This document shows, piece after piece, positions 10,550-22,908 of a DNA stretch of 64,000 nt. How positions within the stretch are numbered: position 1 is the first letter of the stretch; each line of letters starts with the position of its first letter. This DNA comes from Archilochus colubris (lineage: Eukaryota > Chordata > Aves > Apodiformes > Trochilidae), in the NCBI GenBank assembly GCA_023079485.1, contig CM041092.1, positions 3,367,127 to 3,431,126 of the forward strand, written 5' to 3'. The translations under genes and the position numbers were made by a program. The notes beneath the pieces were generated by a model. That model did not search any database, was not told where the DNA came from, and saw only the letters and a list, made by a program, of their open reading frames with translations.

Positions 10550-12681
10550 GTTAGGTCCGTCAGCAGTGAACAATAGTGATCACACTGTTTCTGGGAAGCA
10601 GGGTTTGCTTGATTACTGCAGAATCCTGTCATCTGTTTGGGTTTTTTCAACACATGATAGGCCACTGTCTTCACCCCCCTGGGATTCCCAGCCGAGCGCA
10701 GTTCCCACCCAAACGAGGATAAAAGTTCAATTTTATTTCACGGTTTCTTCTCCCTTCCAACAAATCTTTCCTGACAGGGTTTTCTGACTGCTAAACCGAT
10801 CCATTTTGAGAGACTGATCTAAAACATCTGGCCCTGAGATTAAAAGCCAACGCCGAAGGGATCCTGAGAATCCACTCCCAAGGTGTAGAAGATTCGGGGC
10901 AGAAAAGCAGAGAGGGCAACAGGAGGAAACTTTTAGGCAAATGCGTGCAAACCCATGGATTTGGAGGCATGCATCCTTCCCCTGCAAGTTTTGCCAACTG
11001 CCACATAATCCAGGAAGTAAGGCTTCAAAATATTGAAGGTTGCCTTTCTCACCATTTCCTTCTTATCTTTCGTAAGGCTTACATTTTCAAATGTCAGCTT
11101 ACATATGGCAATGTTTAATCTCAAGGAGGCCAATCCATCAGGAAACTTTTAAAATTTTCTCAAAAAGTTGTTGGAGTAGGGTTTTTTTATTATTATTATT
11201 TTATTCTATTTTTTTTTTGGTCCCCTCCCTGCTTCTCCTCTCCTAATGGATTGCTTCTGTTCAGGTAGTACTTGAGATCACCCCCCCAGCCTTGAGCTGT
11301 TCTCCCCTTAGAGCCAAGGGACTGGTGAAGGGATTTATCTATCCCTTTGGTAATGTGATTGTGTGTGTGGGGGGAAATTTATCTTGACATTTTACTTTTC
11401 CAAGAAATACAATAAGATGATAAAACAGCCAATTTCATTCAGGACATATTTAAACTGAAAGTTTTTGTGTAATTGGTGCACCAAGCATTAGCTCTGTGAC
11501 AAGGCTGAACACTATTTCCAGTTCCTGGCATTCCATTTTTGTTTAAATTCCATTGCTTACACTTTTGCCATGTTACTGTATTTATTTTTAGTATCTGTGT
11601 TCCTCTCTGCCAATGTAAATTCATTTCACGTTAGGCCTACAACAGTTTTTCAATACCTTTCTGTTATTTAGCTGTGTAATTAGCTTCCTAAAATATGATT
11701 TATTTTAGCTGAACTTAGTTTTGGCAAGGAAGCTGGGGGCATGGGGGGTTCTTCAGTGCAAGCACAAATTTACTACTGGCAACACTGCTATGAATGGCAT
11801 GAAGACCAGCATCAGAAATCCATCTTATTCACAGAATGGCCAAATCTACTGGGGATTAAATGTAGCCCCTCTCCATCCTCCCCGTCCTCCTTGGCTACCC
11901 TCCAACACTTCCCAGCTCAGGCATGGGACTGGGACTTACTGCTTAGTTCAGAAAAAGAGGCTACTACAGACTAACACCAGTTCCAAGTGTTCTGGGTGGC
12001 ATTCAGGCAAAAATTGTTTGTTTCTTAATAACAAAGTCTCATCTTTCCAGGTCATTAATAAATAAAGTGTTTGGAGGGGTGATAAAAGGATTTTTATTTT
12101 TTCTTTCCTAAATGAAGCTGTTGCTATAAAGGCCCTGCATAATTTGCAGTAACCTGTGGTATCATAATCAACTGTGTTCTTTGCCCCAGCTCACATAGTG
12201 CTTAAGAATATGCTTAACTTTGAGAGTGAATGACTCTCATTTAAATAAAAAAAAAATTCATGAGGAGCCCGTGTGCCCATGTCAACAGATATTTAGTCAC
12301 TTGTGCACTCTGACTCCTGCAAATTACCACAGTGAGGTCAGTGGCAACCAAACACTTCAGATTCTGCATATTGTAGGAGTTACTCTACACAGTTATTTGT
12401 CCCAAAGCTGCTCATCACATCATGACTTGGGATGAAATCCCCCTTAGTGCCAGCAGATGAAAAGCAGCAGAGTAACCACCTTTAGCTTGAAATCAGAAAT
12501 CTGAAACACTTGTTAAAGGATTTGTCTGTGGGGGTGTGAGCAGTCCTGGACCCTAAACAAAAAGCCAATCTCATGGAAGAGTCCACCAGCAATCCCAAAA
12601 GCTATAATGCAATCTGTGCTATTTGCTATGAAGAAACTAAGACACTTAGTCTGGATATAGGTAGACAGATTTAATCTATGG

Positions 12682-12727
12682 CACAGAAACAAGACTGCTT
12701 TGGGTGGGAAGGGACCTTAAAGCTTAT
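12682..12727 (-). mobile_element. older CR1, 3' end piece (host of nested insertion)
   Basis: A diverged CR1 3' end on the plus strand as complement (GCTTTGGGTGGGAAGGGACC then TTAAAGCTTATC), without the rest of the element following directly. It stops where a second CR1 3' end begins. Its continuation appears at about 13141-13291, beyond the inserted copy. Confidence 0.75.
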
Positions 12728-13132
12728 CATAGAATCATAGAATCATAGAATTGGCTGAGTTGGAAGGGACCTCAGAGATCATCAAGTCCAACCCTTTTAC
12801 CACCATTGCGGTTGCTAGACCATGGCACTGAGTGCCACATCCAGTCTCTTTTTAAATATCTCCAGGGATGGAGAATCCACTACTTCCCTGGGCAGCCCGT
12901 TCCAATGCCTGATCACTCTCTCCATAAAGAAATTCTTTCTAATATCTAACCTAAATTTCCCCTGGCACAACTTAAGACCATGCCCTCTTGTCTTGTTGAA
13001 AGTCGTCTGGCAAAAGAGCCAAACCCCCACCTGGCTACACCCGCCTTTCAGGTAGTTGTAGACAGCGATGAGGTCTCCCCTGAGCCTTGAGTCCCTTCAC
13101 CAGCCTGGTTGTCCTCCTTTGGACCTGCTCCA
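12728..13132 (-). mobile_element. younger CR1 LINE inserted in older CR1
   Basis: The plus strand carries three tandem copies of the complement of the 3' repeat, then sequence closely parallel to the 44.58-45.0 kb CR1. It includes the complement of the reverse-transcriptase C-terminus: a minus-strand frame at 12815-13030 containing [10 protein letters not shown] and ending [10 protein letters not shown], the same C-terminus as at 44661. Relative to the 44.6-kb copy, a block of roughly 60 bp is missing near 13087, where GAGCC joins TTGAGTCCC. The element is strongly 5'-truncated. Confidence 0.9.
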
Positions 13133-13291
13133 GCCTCGCACCAGCCCAGGTTGCCCCAAGCCCCATCCAACCTGGGCTGAGACACTGCCAGGGATGGGGC
13201 AGCCACAGCTTCTCTGGGAAACCTGGGCCAGGGGCTCAGCACCCTCACAGTGAAGAATCTCTTCCTAATATTTCACCTCAATCTCCCCACT
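13133..13291 (-). mobile_element. older CR1, internal piece (continuation)
   Basis: This resumes a CR1 subfamily different from the inserted copy: CAGCCCAGGTTGCCCCAAGC, then CCATCCAACCTGG, GGGATGGGGCAGCCACAGC, GCTCAGCACCCTCACAGTG and CTTCCTAATATTTC. The same series appears at 36757-37076 and 62127-62426. The position is what would be expected if 12682-13291 was one older minus-strand CR1 later split by 12728-13132. Confidence 0.82.
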
Positions 13292-13656
13292 TTCATCAAG
13301 GCTTATTTCTATAACAGATCTAAGAGAGTCTATCCGAGTAAATTTTTTTTTCCTGTGAATATTTTTCTATTTTTTGATGATGGTATTTACACCATCCTGC
13401 ATGACATACTAAAACATTTCAGCAGCCTCTCTGGGACATCAAACAACAGCAAGAACACTTATCCAAAAGCCTACATGAATCCACAGCCCCCCCTTTATCA
13501 CTCTGTGCCTTAACATTAACAACACACAGGGAAAATATCCACAATCCTGAAACTTGTGGTGTCTGGACAACCTGAGGACATTGTGGACACGATGTGGATC
13601 TTGGGGTGAGTGCTTTTCCTCTGTGTTTTTCCTGCAATGAAGCCACAATGAACATA
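13292..13656. other. non-coding stretch
   Basis: No gene or repeat is identified except a short T-run near 13347. It lies between two CR1 pieces in opposite orientations. Confidence 0.5.
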
Positions 13657-13798
13657 ACCCTGGAAGTGTTGAAGTCCAGGTTGGATAAAGTCTTGTGCAA
13701 CCTGGTCTAGTGGGAGGTGTCCCTGCCCATGCAGGGGGTTGGATCTCAATGATCTTTATTGTCCCTTCCAACCCAAATCATTCTATGATTCTATGATC
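13657..13798 (+). mobile_element. CR1 LINE 3' end, plus orientation
   Basis: Direct-strand CR1 3' end: CTGGAAGTGTTGAAGTCCAG, GTTGGATAAAGTCTTG, CAACCTGGTCTAGTGGGAGG, a CCCTGCCCATGCAGGGGGTT hairpin-like block, TTCCAACCCAAATCATTCTA, and two terminal ATTCTATG units. It is 5'-truncated and in the opposite orientation to the CR1 pieces just upstream. Confidence 0.92.
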
Positions 13799-15639
13799 TT
13801 TTGGCTTATTAACCTACATGCACGAGCACAGCCCTGTGATCCCAACACTCCAAAAAAAGTCAACACAATCCTTGTTTTAAGATGCAATACGACCCTACTG
13901 AAGCCTTCCTTGCATTCAGCTCCTCAAACCCTTCCAAAACCACTGAGGTTACACAGTTTCAGGCTGACCCAGGACCTGGGGTCCCCTACAGCCTCCCCCA
14001 GGCTCCCCATCCCTCCCTGACAAAGGGGGTGCCATCACTCAGTGATGTCAGGGGAAAACCCCCCCTCATGCCTTTCCCTCGGGCAGGCTGAGAAATGGGG
14101 ACAACTGCACATCCTCTTACACTGCTCAGCTCTAAAACTGGCACGGGGCTTTGAATAATTAACAGGCACCACCAGCCTCTCCTGCTTACAGGAGTCATCA
14201 AGAGAGATTAGCTAGAAGCAAGTACTGATGATGCTCTTAAACTTCTTATGTCTACAGCTGGCCTTGTTTTTTTTTTTTTCCCCATTTCATTCAGCACCAA
14301 ATCCTCCAGGTGCTCGCAGGGCTGATCCCCACTGCCACCACCAAGCCTGGCTGTGCTCAGGTGCTGCCCAGCTCCAGGACTTTTCCCCTGGGTGACAGTG
14401 ACCCCCACCTCCATGGCATCAAGCTCAAATGCCCTCAGTTTCACTCGTGGTGTCACCAATAGGACCCCTGAGACCATCATTTTACCACCTCCTCCCTTAC
14501 CCTACGTGGATTTACAGCACTTTTGTGGTTTTTTCACCTGCTGGTTGGGGTTTACACAGAAAAAAAAATCCTCCCAACTCCCATTTATGTGCAACAGAAT
14601 GTTGTCTGTCTTCTGATTTTATCTTTTCAGCCTCAAAAAAACAACATAGCCCACGACGGCTGCTAACGAGGTGGCACATTCTATCTAACTTTTCCTGCTC
14701 TGTTGTTTTATTTACCAGCTTTCAAATCCCTAACCTTTCGTCTCTCCAACCTCCTTTTAAATGAAAGGATCCTTATGGCTCTGTGAAGTTCCTGTCATCT
14801 CCACTGGTTTGCATCTTAAAGTTTCAGCATCCATTTCGTTAGTGAGGGTTATTCTGCTTAATGACTCCTAGACCCCCATTAATACTGTTTTATCTGGCTC
14901 TGATTTTGTAAGATCTTGTCTAATATTAATGCTAAATGCTAATATTAAAAGCTTGCTACTAATATTTTAAGTCCTAGCTGCCAGTGTACTAATGTTTGGG
15001 GAGGTGCTTGGGACTTCATTGTATTGGAGGGAGTGCTGGGTAGATTTTAGCATCCTTTATGGCCAGTGCATTGAAATCTGGGCAAAATAAAGAGAATACA
15101 AGGATGGATTTTAGCAATCTATTTACAGAATACCCTGTCAGCAAAGAGCTCAGACTCAGGTTGAATACATCGATGTGTGTGGGCATCTCAGTGGGCATCT
15201 CCCTGCTTTTTTTTTCCTACAAACAAGACAGAAAAATAGCCCCTGTGTGTCACCTCTGTGTGAGGCAGAGGTGGGGACACATGCAGCCTCTCCTCCATGG
15301 GGTGACAGTGAGTGCTGCCTCTCCAGGTGATACTACAGGGACAGGAGGTGATTGGGTGATTGCCACCCCCCAGGTATCCCAGCCCTGAGTTACAATTCCT
15401 CCAGTTGCTATTTTACTATTTAAAGTTTACACCTACACACATCCCCCCTAGCTCAGGGCAACAGAGCAGCCAAAAAACTCACAGGGAACGAATAAAAAAA
15501 AAAAACAAATACCCCACAACCCACCCCTGCTAACCTCTTAATTTTTTTTTTTTCCACATGCAAACAAAGAACAGAATCCACTCCTCCTCTGAAGAACCAT
15601 CTCTCCACCACGACTCAAACATTTGTTTCAGCCCAGTTT
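13799..15639. other. non-coding stretch
   Basis: No gene is supported. Short A/T runs occur at about 14265-14278, 15492-15503 and 15542-15554. The overlapping open frames near 14.0-14.8 kb are on both strands and show no domain or splice pattern. An AT-rich block with repeated CTAATATT words lies at about 14920-14970. Confidence 0.5.
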
Positions 15640-16110
15640 AAGAGTTAATGAAAGATTTGCACCTGTACAGCTGTTGCAGACTGAAAGCAGCTCGTGGAGT
15701 GAACGTGTTTTCTGGTTGAGACAGTTGTAAATGCCTTGAGTAAAAACACTGAGGACTGCTAATGGATAGGTTTATTTTAAAGCATGCCATCTGCTATCAA
15801 TCATAGAGAAGTATAGGAAGCAAGTTTGGCTGGGCTCCCTCCTTGTGAGCCTGATAAAGATAGGGCTGTGGTACTCTGGAACATTTAGTACTCAAGAGAA
15901 TAAAACATCAAACCTACTCAGCAGCTCCACTAACAATAATAAAAATGCCTCTGCCTAAAGGTGACATTCTGAATTTACGATTATTTGTGTCTATAAAGTG
16001 TATTCTTTGGCTCCTGACTCATTCTGACTGTCTCACTACAAGAACAATACATTGAGCCTGCCTGTAGTAAATGGAAATCCTATCCTTTTATTAAACCAGC
16101 AGCCAGTACC
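15640..16110. promoter_or_regulatory. possible conserved non-coding (enhancer-like) block
   Basis: This block is free of simple repeats and transposons. It has clustered transcription-factor-type words, including two adjacent E-boxes, CACCTG (15660-15665) and CAGCTG (15668-15673), 2 bp apart. GATAAAG (15853-15859) and AT-rich homeodomain-like words follow. The texture is that of vertebrate conserved non-coding elements. This is inference from composition only and cannot be confirmed without a multi-species alignment. Confidence 0.2.
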
Positions 16111-16511
16111 TGAGATGTTCTAATGCCCTGTAGGACCCAAAGAAGGTTTTCTGCTCTAAGTGTTAATTCTTTTGGTAGGATTAAAGTCAACTGCAGAGAA
16201 AATACTCATTTTATGCACTCAGAACTAAGCCCTTCTCCAGGTAAATGTAGTTTTAAAAGAAGAAAAACAAGAAAACCCAAGGCAGATTCTGAATATGCAA
16301 ATGCTCACAAAACTAAGACTGCAAAAAATTTGCCATTCACCCTGACAGCTCGTATTTTCTGCTACTTAGTGACTGAGACAGGAAAAGCTTAGGCTGTAAG
16401 AACCTGCCCAGGAAAATCATGCACAAAAATCTCCAAAAGGTTGTGTGCCAACCTTCTTCCCTAGCAGCACCTTTCACATGGGCCGAGATTCTCCAGATGT
16501 GAATCCAGGGA

Positions 16512-16545
16512 TTTTTTTTTTTTTTTTCTTTTTTTTTTTTTTTTT
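16512..16545 (+). repeat. T-rich tract
   Basis: A 34-bp tract of thymines with one internal cytosine. The phenylalanine-rich reading frame through it is an artefact. Confidence 0.95.
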
Positions 16546-17381
16546 ATATTTTTCTCTTCACTTTATTTTCCTCAGAAAAGGCAGTTGGAAGATGCAAAGC
16601 TACTTCCCTGAGAAACACAAGCATTTGGTTAACTTCAGAGGTACAAATCATTCCCCTGGCTAACACCAAGGTCCCTCTTCTCTCATTTGCCCCCTGACAC
16701 CCTACCAACCCAGGGCTCTTGAGCCCTCCTGCTTAAAAATACTTAAATATATAATGCTTCCTGGCAAATTCATCAGATATTAAACCCACTTAGCAACGAA
16801 GCACTATGTATCTGATAACTTTAGGCTCCTATCTGCAGCTTAACAAAATTCCCTTGCAAGCCTGCTGTGAATGGAAAGCATCATCACTGGGGAAGCTTGG
16901 GGAAAACTCACCTGGTGCTGAAGCTCAGGAGCCTAATTAAAGTTAATAGAGAAATTAAAAGTGGGTGAAAAAAAAAAAAAAAAGGTGGAGGAAAAAAATA
17001 AATAAATTAGTAAGCACCAGGAATAGAAGAAAGATAAAAAGCAGTGGGAAAAGTGAGTTTTCCTTTGAAGTTTGCTGAGGAAAGTGATAGTGATGTCTTT
17101 CAGTGTCCACCCTAAATATTTCAGACAGTAGGCCATAGGTCCAAGCAGAAAATCAGAAAGGGGAGGATTAGGCTTATTAGGTTCACAATATTAAACTGAG
17201 GCTGTTTCTGTTTTGTATTCACAGGTTTGGTCCTCATGAGCTCAACTGTCTCTAAAGTCCATGGTCAAACAACCACTGATTTCAAAGGAGAAGTTCAATC
17301 CCCTTATCTAGGGACCAAAAGCACTGAGAAATAACTTCTCAGAATTAGTGGATACTTAAAATGAGTGAGATGAAAGATTAC

Positions 17382-17407
17382 AAAAAAAAAAAAAAAAAAA
17401 AAAAAAA
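17382..17407 (+). repeat. A26 homopolymer
   Basis: An uninterrupted A26 run followed by a G-rich purine stretch to about 17422. No retroposed gene is recognisable upstream. Confidence 0.95.
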
Positions 17408-20400
17408 GGGGGAGGAGGGGGACTCTGTAGAGAAAAAGGCAGGGAAAGCTGTTCCAAGGGGAGATGGAACAGCTCTCAGCAAGATGGGAGCAGACTGCAT
17501 GCTCACTTGGCTGCAGAAGCACCAAAATACTGGAAACAATGCAGGAATATGTGAAAAAAATCATAAGTAACAAAAAAAACCCAGAACAAAAGCAATTTAT
17601 CCACAGTACCATGCTCAGACACACCAGGGGAATAGCTCCACAGAGGTATTTCCAAATAACAGCCCATCTCATAAGGCAAAAATCATCTGTGACCATCTCT
17701 CATTCCTGAGCTCTATACCTAAGCCACTCAGCCACATGTTTCAAGAAGAGGGACTGTAAATCCTACCAAGGCACATCAAAACTCTGAGGTCTCAGACCAG
17801 TCATGACCATTGCAACCCCTGGCCAAAACAGAAAGTTCAGCAAAAACTCCATTTATCAACAAAATTATAATAGCACTGAATCCTTGACAAAGAGGTATTT
17901 GCTTTTCATTGGCAGGACTTACTTTTTTGAAGCTTTTGGGCAGCAGGATGGAAGAGAGAAGAAGCCAATCCAGACTCCCCACAGCTTGATGGTCACACAC
18001 CTGGGACTGATGGGAGGTCCAGGTCCAGATCCCAGCTCTGAGCTGCCTACACTGAAGACAGCATCCATCAGAGAAGCTGCTCCCCAGGGCCTTTCTCCAC
18101 GAGATTTTTGTAGGCAAAAAAAAAAGGAATTCCCAAGGTTTGATTTTCTCTCTCCTGAGGAACAGAAAGAAATTAAAAGGCTTGAAAATTTTTCATGACA
18201 ACAGACTTCTTGGCCAGCCCCAACCACCACATTGCAGAGGTCCACAGGCACCCTGTTCCTACCAAAGCTGATCTTCTGAGCCCTCCAACTTTACCATGAA
18301 CTTGTTGTGTCCTTTTTTTGACTTATTTGTTCTTTAAAGCAGGCAGTAGAGTTTCAGAAGACAGCTTGCAAGCCTGGAGCAGCTTGTTCACCAGAGTTCA
18401 AGTCCCTGGCACACAGTTCACTGCAGCTCTAATGAAGAAGCACAAGGATTGGGTCTGCATTGCCAAGATTAGACATTAGTGGCTGTATCAAGAAGAGAAA
18501 TACCTGCAGATTAGCACAGCAATTTGCTGCTCTAAATCTGAACCTTCTAATCTCTTTTTTTTTTAGTTTCTTTCATATAAAATAAGTAGCAGCCCATGAA
18601 TATGGGAAAAGAATTAAAACTACATTTACCGAGTGATTTCTGAAATACTTCGGCATGTGTTTTAGAAAACTGACAAGTCATTAAAATATAGTTAATAAAC
18701 ATTATTCAGAACTCACTGCCTTAGATTAACACTGCTTTAGAACCACAGACATTTGGTGGTTCAGTCAGTGCACTGCTGGGAGGGTAACTCTGAGTAGCGG
18801 TCATGCCCTGTTTGAGAAGGTATTTGATGGGCAACTCCAAATTCACCTCCCATTTGCATTTTCTAACTGCAAAAAATTATTTCAGCAATATTTGCAGCAG
18901 AATTTAAAACTCTGCAAGAGAGAACATGCCCAGGGAGCCACTTTCCACCCATGGATTATGGAGAAGCTTCTCCTCCTGTAAGGGGCAGCTTATCCCAACC
19001 AGACATGGCAGAACCTATAAAAGTGCCACTTATGTTCTGATGTTTTGGATGTTCACTCCTGTGTGGTTGGGCCTAAATATCCTCTCAGCACCAGATCCAG
19101 CTGAAAAGTCAGTTTTTCCTAGCACTTACCCTCCTTGAGTGCAACAAATGTGCACCCTGATGGTACCTGCCAAGGGCATCCTAAACCAGAGTTCAAATAA
19201 GAGGTTGCAATGCCAACCCTCTGGGTAGAATGAACTGGATCTTTCAACTGCATTGGCATGTGCCAAGTAAAGCTGATTGACACGTTATAAAAAGCTGGAG
19301 ATAGAAAATAGGGAGAGTAAATGCAGGGGAGGACAGACAAGGCACTTGGCTCCATGGGGTTACTGAGCATCCCAAAGCAAGTGGGCTTCTTCCCCCCAGT
19401 GGAAGGCAGAGATAGAGGTAGGAAACCTGGGGAGATGGCAAGTAAAAACCAGAAGCTGCAGAAGGAAAAAAAAATAATGGAGAAAAAAAAAAAATAGCAG
19501 TATTTATCAGTGATCAATTCCAAAGCACCCAAAATCACGATCTGGTTTTAATCAAAGCAAAGGGAGAACCATTGCTGCATGACTTGCACTGATAACAACT
19601 TTTGAAAAAACATATTCTGTGATTATCATGAAATTTGCCCTTTTAGAAGCTCTGCCCTGGGCCAGTTGAAGCTGACTTCTTTTCTTAAACTTCATTTCTG
19701 CAGCCAAGAGCAGCTCAGATACTGCAGGAGGAGCAAACTCAAGCAAAGATCCTGGCTCTGAAGAGTTGCCAAGGCCATCAGGTGAGCCTGAACCTGCTGC
19801 ACAGGGTGGCAACCTGGTTCTGCTCCTGGTTTTGATGTTGGGGAAGGATTTGGTGAGAGTATTGCTGGTTTGAAAAGGAGATGAGGCTCTTGAATGTGAC
19901 ACAGCTTCACTCTTCTGGTTTTATTCCTATCTATGTACACTGCAGTTCAAAACATGACAGGAGAGGGCTGAAACTCAGATGGGAGCCAATGCATTTTAAA
20001 AATTTAAACATTACTATTCAGAGTTGGCTTTGAAATGTAGTTAAAGGAAAAAAAATATGATGGCTTAATCAAAATTATGTCCATTTAAGCTAAGCAAAAC
20101 ACTTGCAAATGCTCTTAATGACCATTTTGAACCATTTGTAGGGTTTAATGGGCAGTTTGCTTCTATTTTTTATTATTTTTTAATAATAAACTATTGGATA
20201 TTTAGAGATGTTTGCAACCTGATGGATGACTTTGATTTATGGCATCTCTCAGATATCAGAATTCTGGAGCTGAAAGCCAAACGATGAGGGAGGATCCAGA
20301 TCCTCCAACTGGTTGCATTTTTCAGACTTTTAAAGTGATTTAGAGTTCAAAGCCTTTTGTCCTTTCTCCTTTCCAACTGCTGCCTACAGGGAAGCAAGAA

Positions 20401-22633
20401 GAACACTTTGCACCATAGTGAGATCATTGAGGTGATACGAGCAGAATGAGGCTTGAAGGTTGTGATGAGCCAGGCATAATTAAACCCATTTTGCCTCCTC
20501 TGAGCCACAGGATGCCACATTTTGGTGCCACAGGTGTGTTGAGCTCCAAGAAACACCATAATCCTGCCCATCTTCTCCTTGTGGGACTGCAGGCACCACC
20601 ACCATGGCTTGGGATGAGCAGAGCAAAGCCAAGGCAAGCAAACCCCTGGGCAAAGCATCCTTCTGAAAACACTCATTGGGCAACTCTGACATGAGGTGAA
20701 GCTGGAGGTGGACATTGAAAAAGTGCAAAGAACAATTCAAAGAGAATAATTCCCCCCCTGTTCCCAGGACAGATGCTTCCAATGTCAGCAGAGCAGCTCT
20801 GGGAAGGGGAGGGAAGAGAGAAGGGGATGAGAGTAGGGAGCAACTTCCTGGCAGATCAGATGTTTTTGAGCAAAAGGATAATATGAGATAGGTGGTACAT
20901 ACATGGGGATGCTGAGCTCAGTCAGGGCCTTCTTGGAGCAAGTGGCACATCTTGAAGCAGGAGATTCATTTTGAGGATGCAAGCGACTGTCCTGAAGGCT
21001 ACGAGGAAAATAACCTGATTCAAAAGAAAAAAAAATATCCTTAAGAAATTCAGGAGTGCAGCCTTGTTTTTCTTAGCCCAGAGGTGAAGGAAAACTTGTC
21101 AGAAATACAAGTATTTAAACAGTCTGTGACAGCAAGGAAGCAAATGATTACTTTTACCAGTGACCGAGGAGAGCTCAGCTGCTCGCTGCAAGCCAGAGGG
21201 ATTTCCATCCAGCCCTGAGATCTGGAAACACTCTCTGGAACAGAATTCCCTCTCCTCAGCCTCCCCAGAGCCTATTGCATCAGGCAGGGACAAAACCTCA
21301 AAGCTCCAGGTCAGATGAGCCCATTCCCATCTGGATCTCTGCCTCCTGGTCCCACACGAGTGGCTGGGAAAGGACCCACTCGTGGGGCTGAGCCACCATC
21401 CTCTGCTTTCTGCCCCACCACTTCCAGAAGATGAAAACAATCCATCAGTGGATAAATATCTCCAAGTATTTCTTGCCCACTCCTTGTTGAAAAGAAACCT
21501 GTTTTGTGGTTAAGTGACTGGGTCAGTTCTTTAGGGATTTTCCAAAGTTTCCTATAAAAAGAAATCTGTGGGAAACAAATGATTGCATAATCACTAACAC
21601 ATGCCAATTCATAGGAGCCTATTATCTTTTATGGCATTTTGTCCTCTATTGTCCTGACTCTGGTGAATTGCTATCTTACAGTTCTCTTTCCCTATTAAAT
21701 TATTGACACGTTTTGCTCTCCCTGACCCTTTTGCATCACTGAAACACTTAGTATCCACGTTAGGAAAGAAGGTAAAAACAAAAAGTCCTTTTTTCTCCTT
21801 TTCCCATACCACAGTTTTCCCATCTTCACAGCAACAGCCAAACAACAGCCTCCTTGAGACCAGGAAGGGCCTTTTTAAGTGAGAAGAGGCAAATAATTTA
21901 GCTCTACCTCAAAGCCACAAAATATTTCTTTTTTTTTCTTGGTAAGGTCTCTGATGGAAATGGGTAACATTTTTAGTTGTAAAACTACATAATCCAAAAT
22001 AGTGAATGTTGCCTACAGGAAATAAACCCCAAGTGTCTGGGAAGTCTTAATTACACTGTATTTCAATTACACTGAGGTTGCTAAAACCCAGACTTCAACA
22101 GGAACTGCAGACCTTTAAAAACCTTTTGGCTTTGGCTCTTAGGAGCCTGACATCACCCAAAAAATCAACCAGGATTCCACTTTTAGAGTTTAAATATTTA
22201 ATTATGTTTCAGTTTTGCACTCTTCCCAAGAACAACTGGGTAGCAAACAGGTGAATGATGGATCAGTTCCATCCTTTCCAAAAGATGTAGCCCTCAGCAT
22301 CACTGCATTTTTTTTAAGGTAGGTGAGGGAAAAGTACAGAAGACTGAGGAACTACAACCCTTTTTTTTCCTGAAATGGCACAGCTGCTGAGAGCATTTAT
22401 CTTTGACTGCTCCTGATCACAGAGCTTTAGGACACGGGCAGAGCCCAAAGCAAAAATCTTTAGATTAAACTCAGAGGTAAAGCCCTGTAATTTTAACATG
22501 TGAGGGAGGACATTGCAAAAACAGGTCCCTTTGGACATGCACACAGATAATACATGAGCTTTACGTTCACTGAACAAAGCTTCTAGTCCTAAATATATGG
22601 TAGAACAGTCATCTTTGGCTGTGCCCTTCTTAC

Positions 22634-22908
22634 TTCTGCAGATGAGTCCAGTTCTTCAGAGCAGATTGATCTGACTTTTCCCCAGAAATGCTGCAGGAAA
22701 GCAGGAGGCTTGGGGAGAGATCTCTGCACATCTCAATTCTCCATCTCCCACCCACACCAAGGGATTTGAACACTTCAGCAGTGCAGAGACATCCCATCTT
22801 TGGGAAAGGAGAAGATTGGAAAAGGGAAATTTGGAGGTGAATGGAGATCAGACCTGGTGATGCTGAAAACCAAGAAGCAGGCAAGCAATGGTCAATGACT
22901 GCTTGGCA
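22634..22908 (-). CDS. candidate exon, unrecognised
   Basis: On the minus strand, a strong pyrimidine-tract acceptor (TTTCTCCTGTCCTCAG) sits directly above 22908. It opens 91 codons plus two bases, up to a near-consensus donor (CAGAA/GTAAGA) at 22634/22633. The peptide starts CQAVIDHCLPASW and has several cysteines but no recognisable domain. The same frame extends upstream without a stop to 23250, giving 206 codons in all, the longest minus-strand frame in unique sequence. An internal Met at codon 17 begins a hydrophobic stretch (MTWFAGTCLLAWFISAF). One open frame of about this length is expected by chance in a 64-kb window. It could be a coding exon, a lncRNA exon or chance. Confidence 0.2.

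Larger units (their letters stand above)
8336..12681. other. long non-coding stretch with simple repeats
   Basis: This 4.3-kb stretch contains a (CA)n run at 9105-9117, A27 at 9126-9152, GGA trinucleotides at about 9918-9942, and a T-rich tract at 10517-10549. The longest open frames (8336-8760 plus, 9715-10254 minus, 179 codons) have no recognisable domains and cross low-complexity sequence. A minus-strand open frame at 10933-11133 contains two donor-like sites but no convincing acceptor. A TAATTAG-containing AT-rich block lies near 11.65-11.73 kb. No gene is called. Confidence 0.5.
16111..22633. other. long non-coding stretch with A/T tracts
   Basis: About 6.5 kb without a recognisable transposon or gene. 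Contents include a T-rich tract at 16512-16545, an A15-type run near 16969-16983, A26 at 17382-17407, and short A-runs near 19467-19495. Open frames of 110-139 codons at 17.3-18.3, 19.1-19.5 and 20.3-20.7 kb occur on both strands over the same bases. None has a recognisable domain. Confidence 0.5.

Noticed and set aside
12728..12760. Regular ATCATAGA repeats that might suggest a CRISPR-like array
   Set aside because: They are the complement of the CR1 3' octamer repeat, with no spacers.
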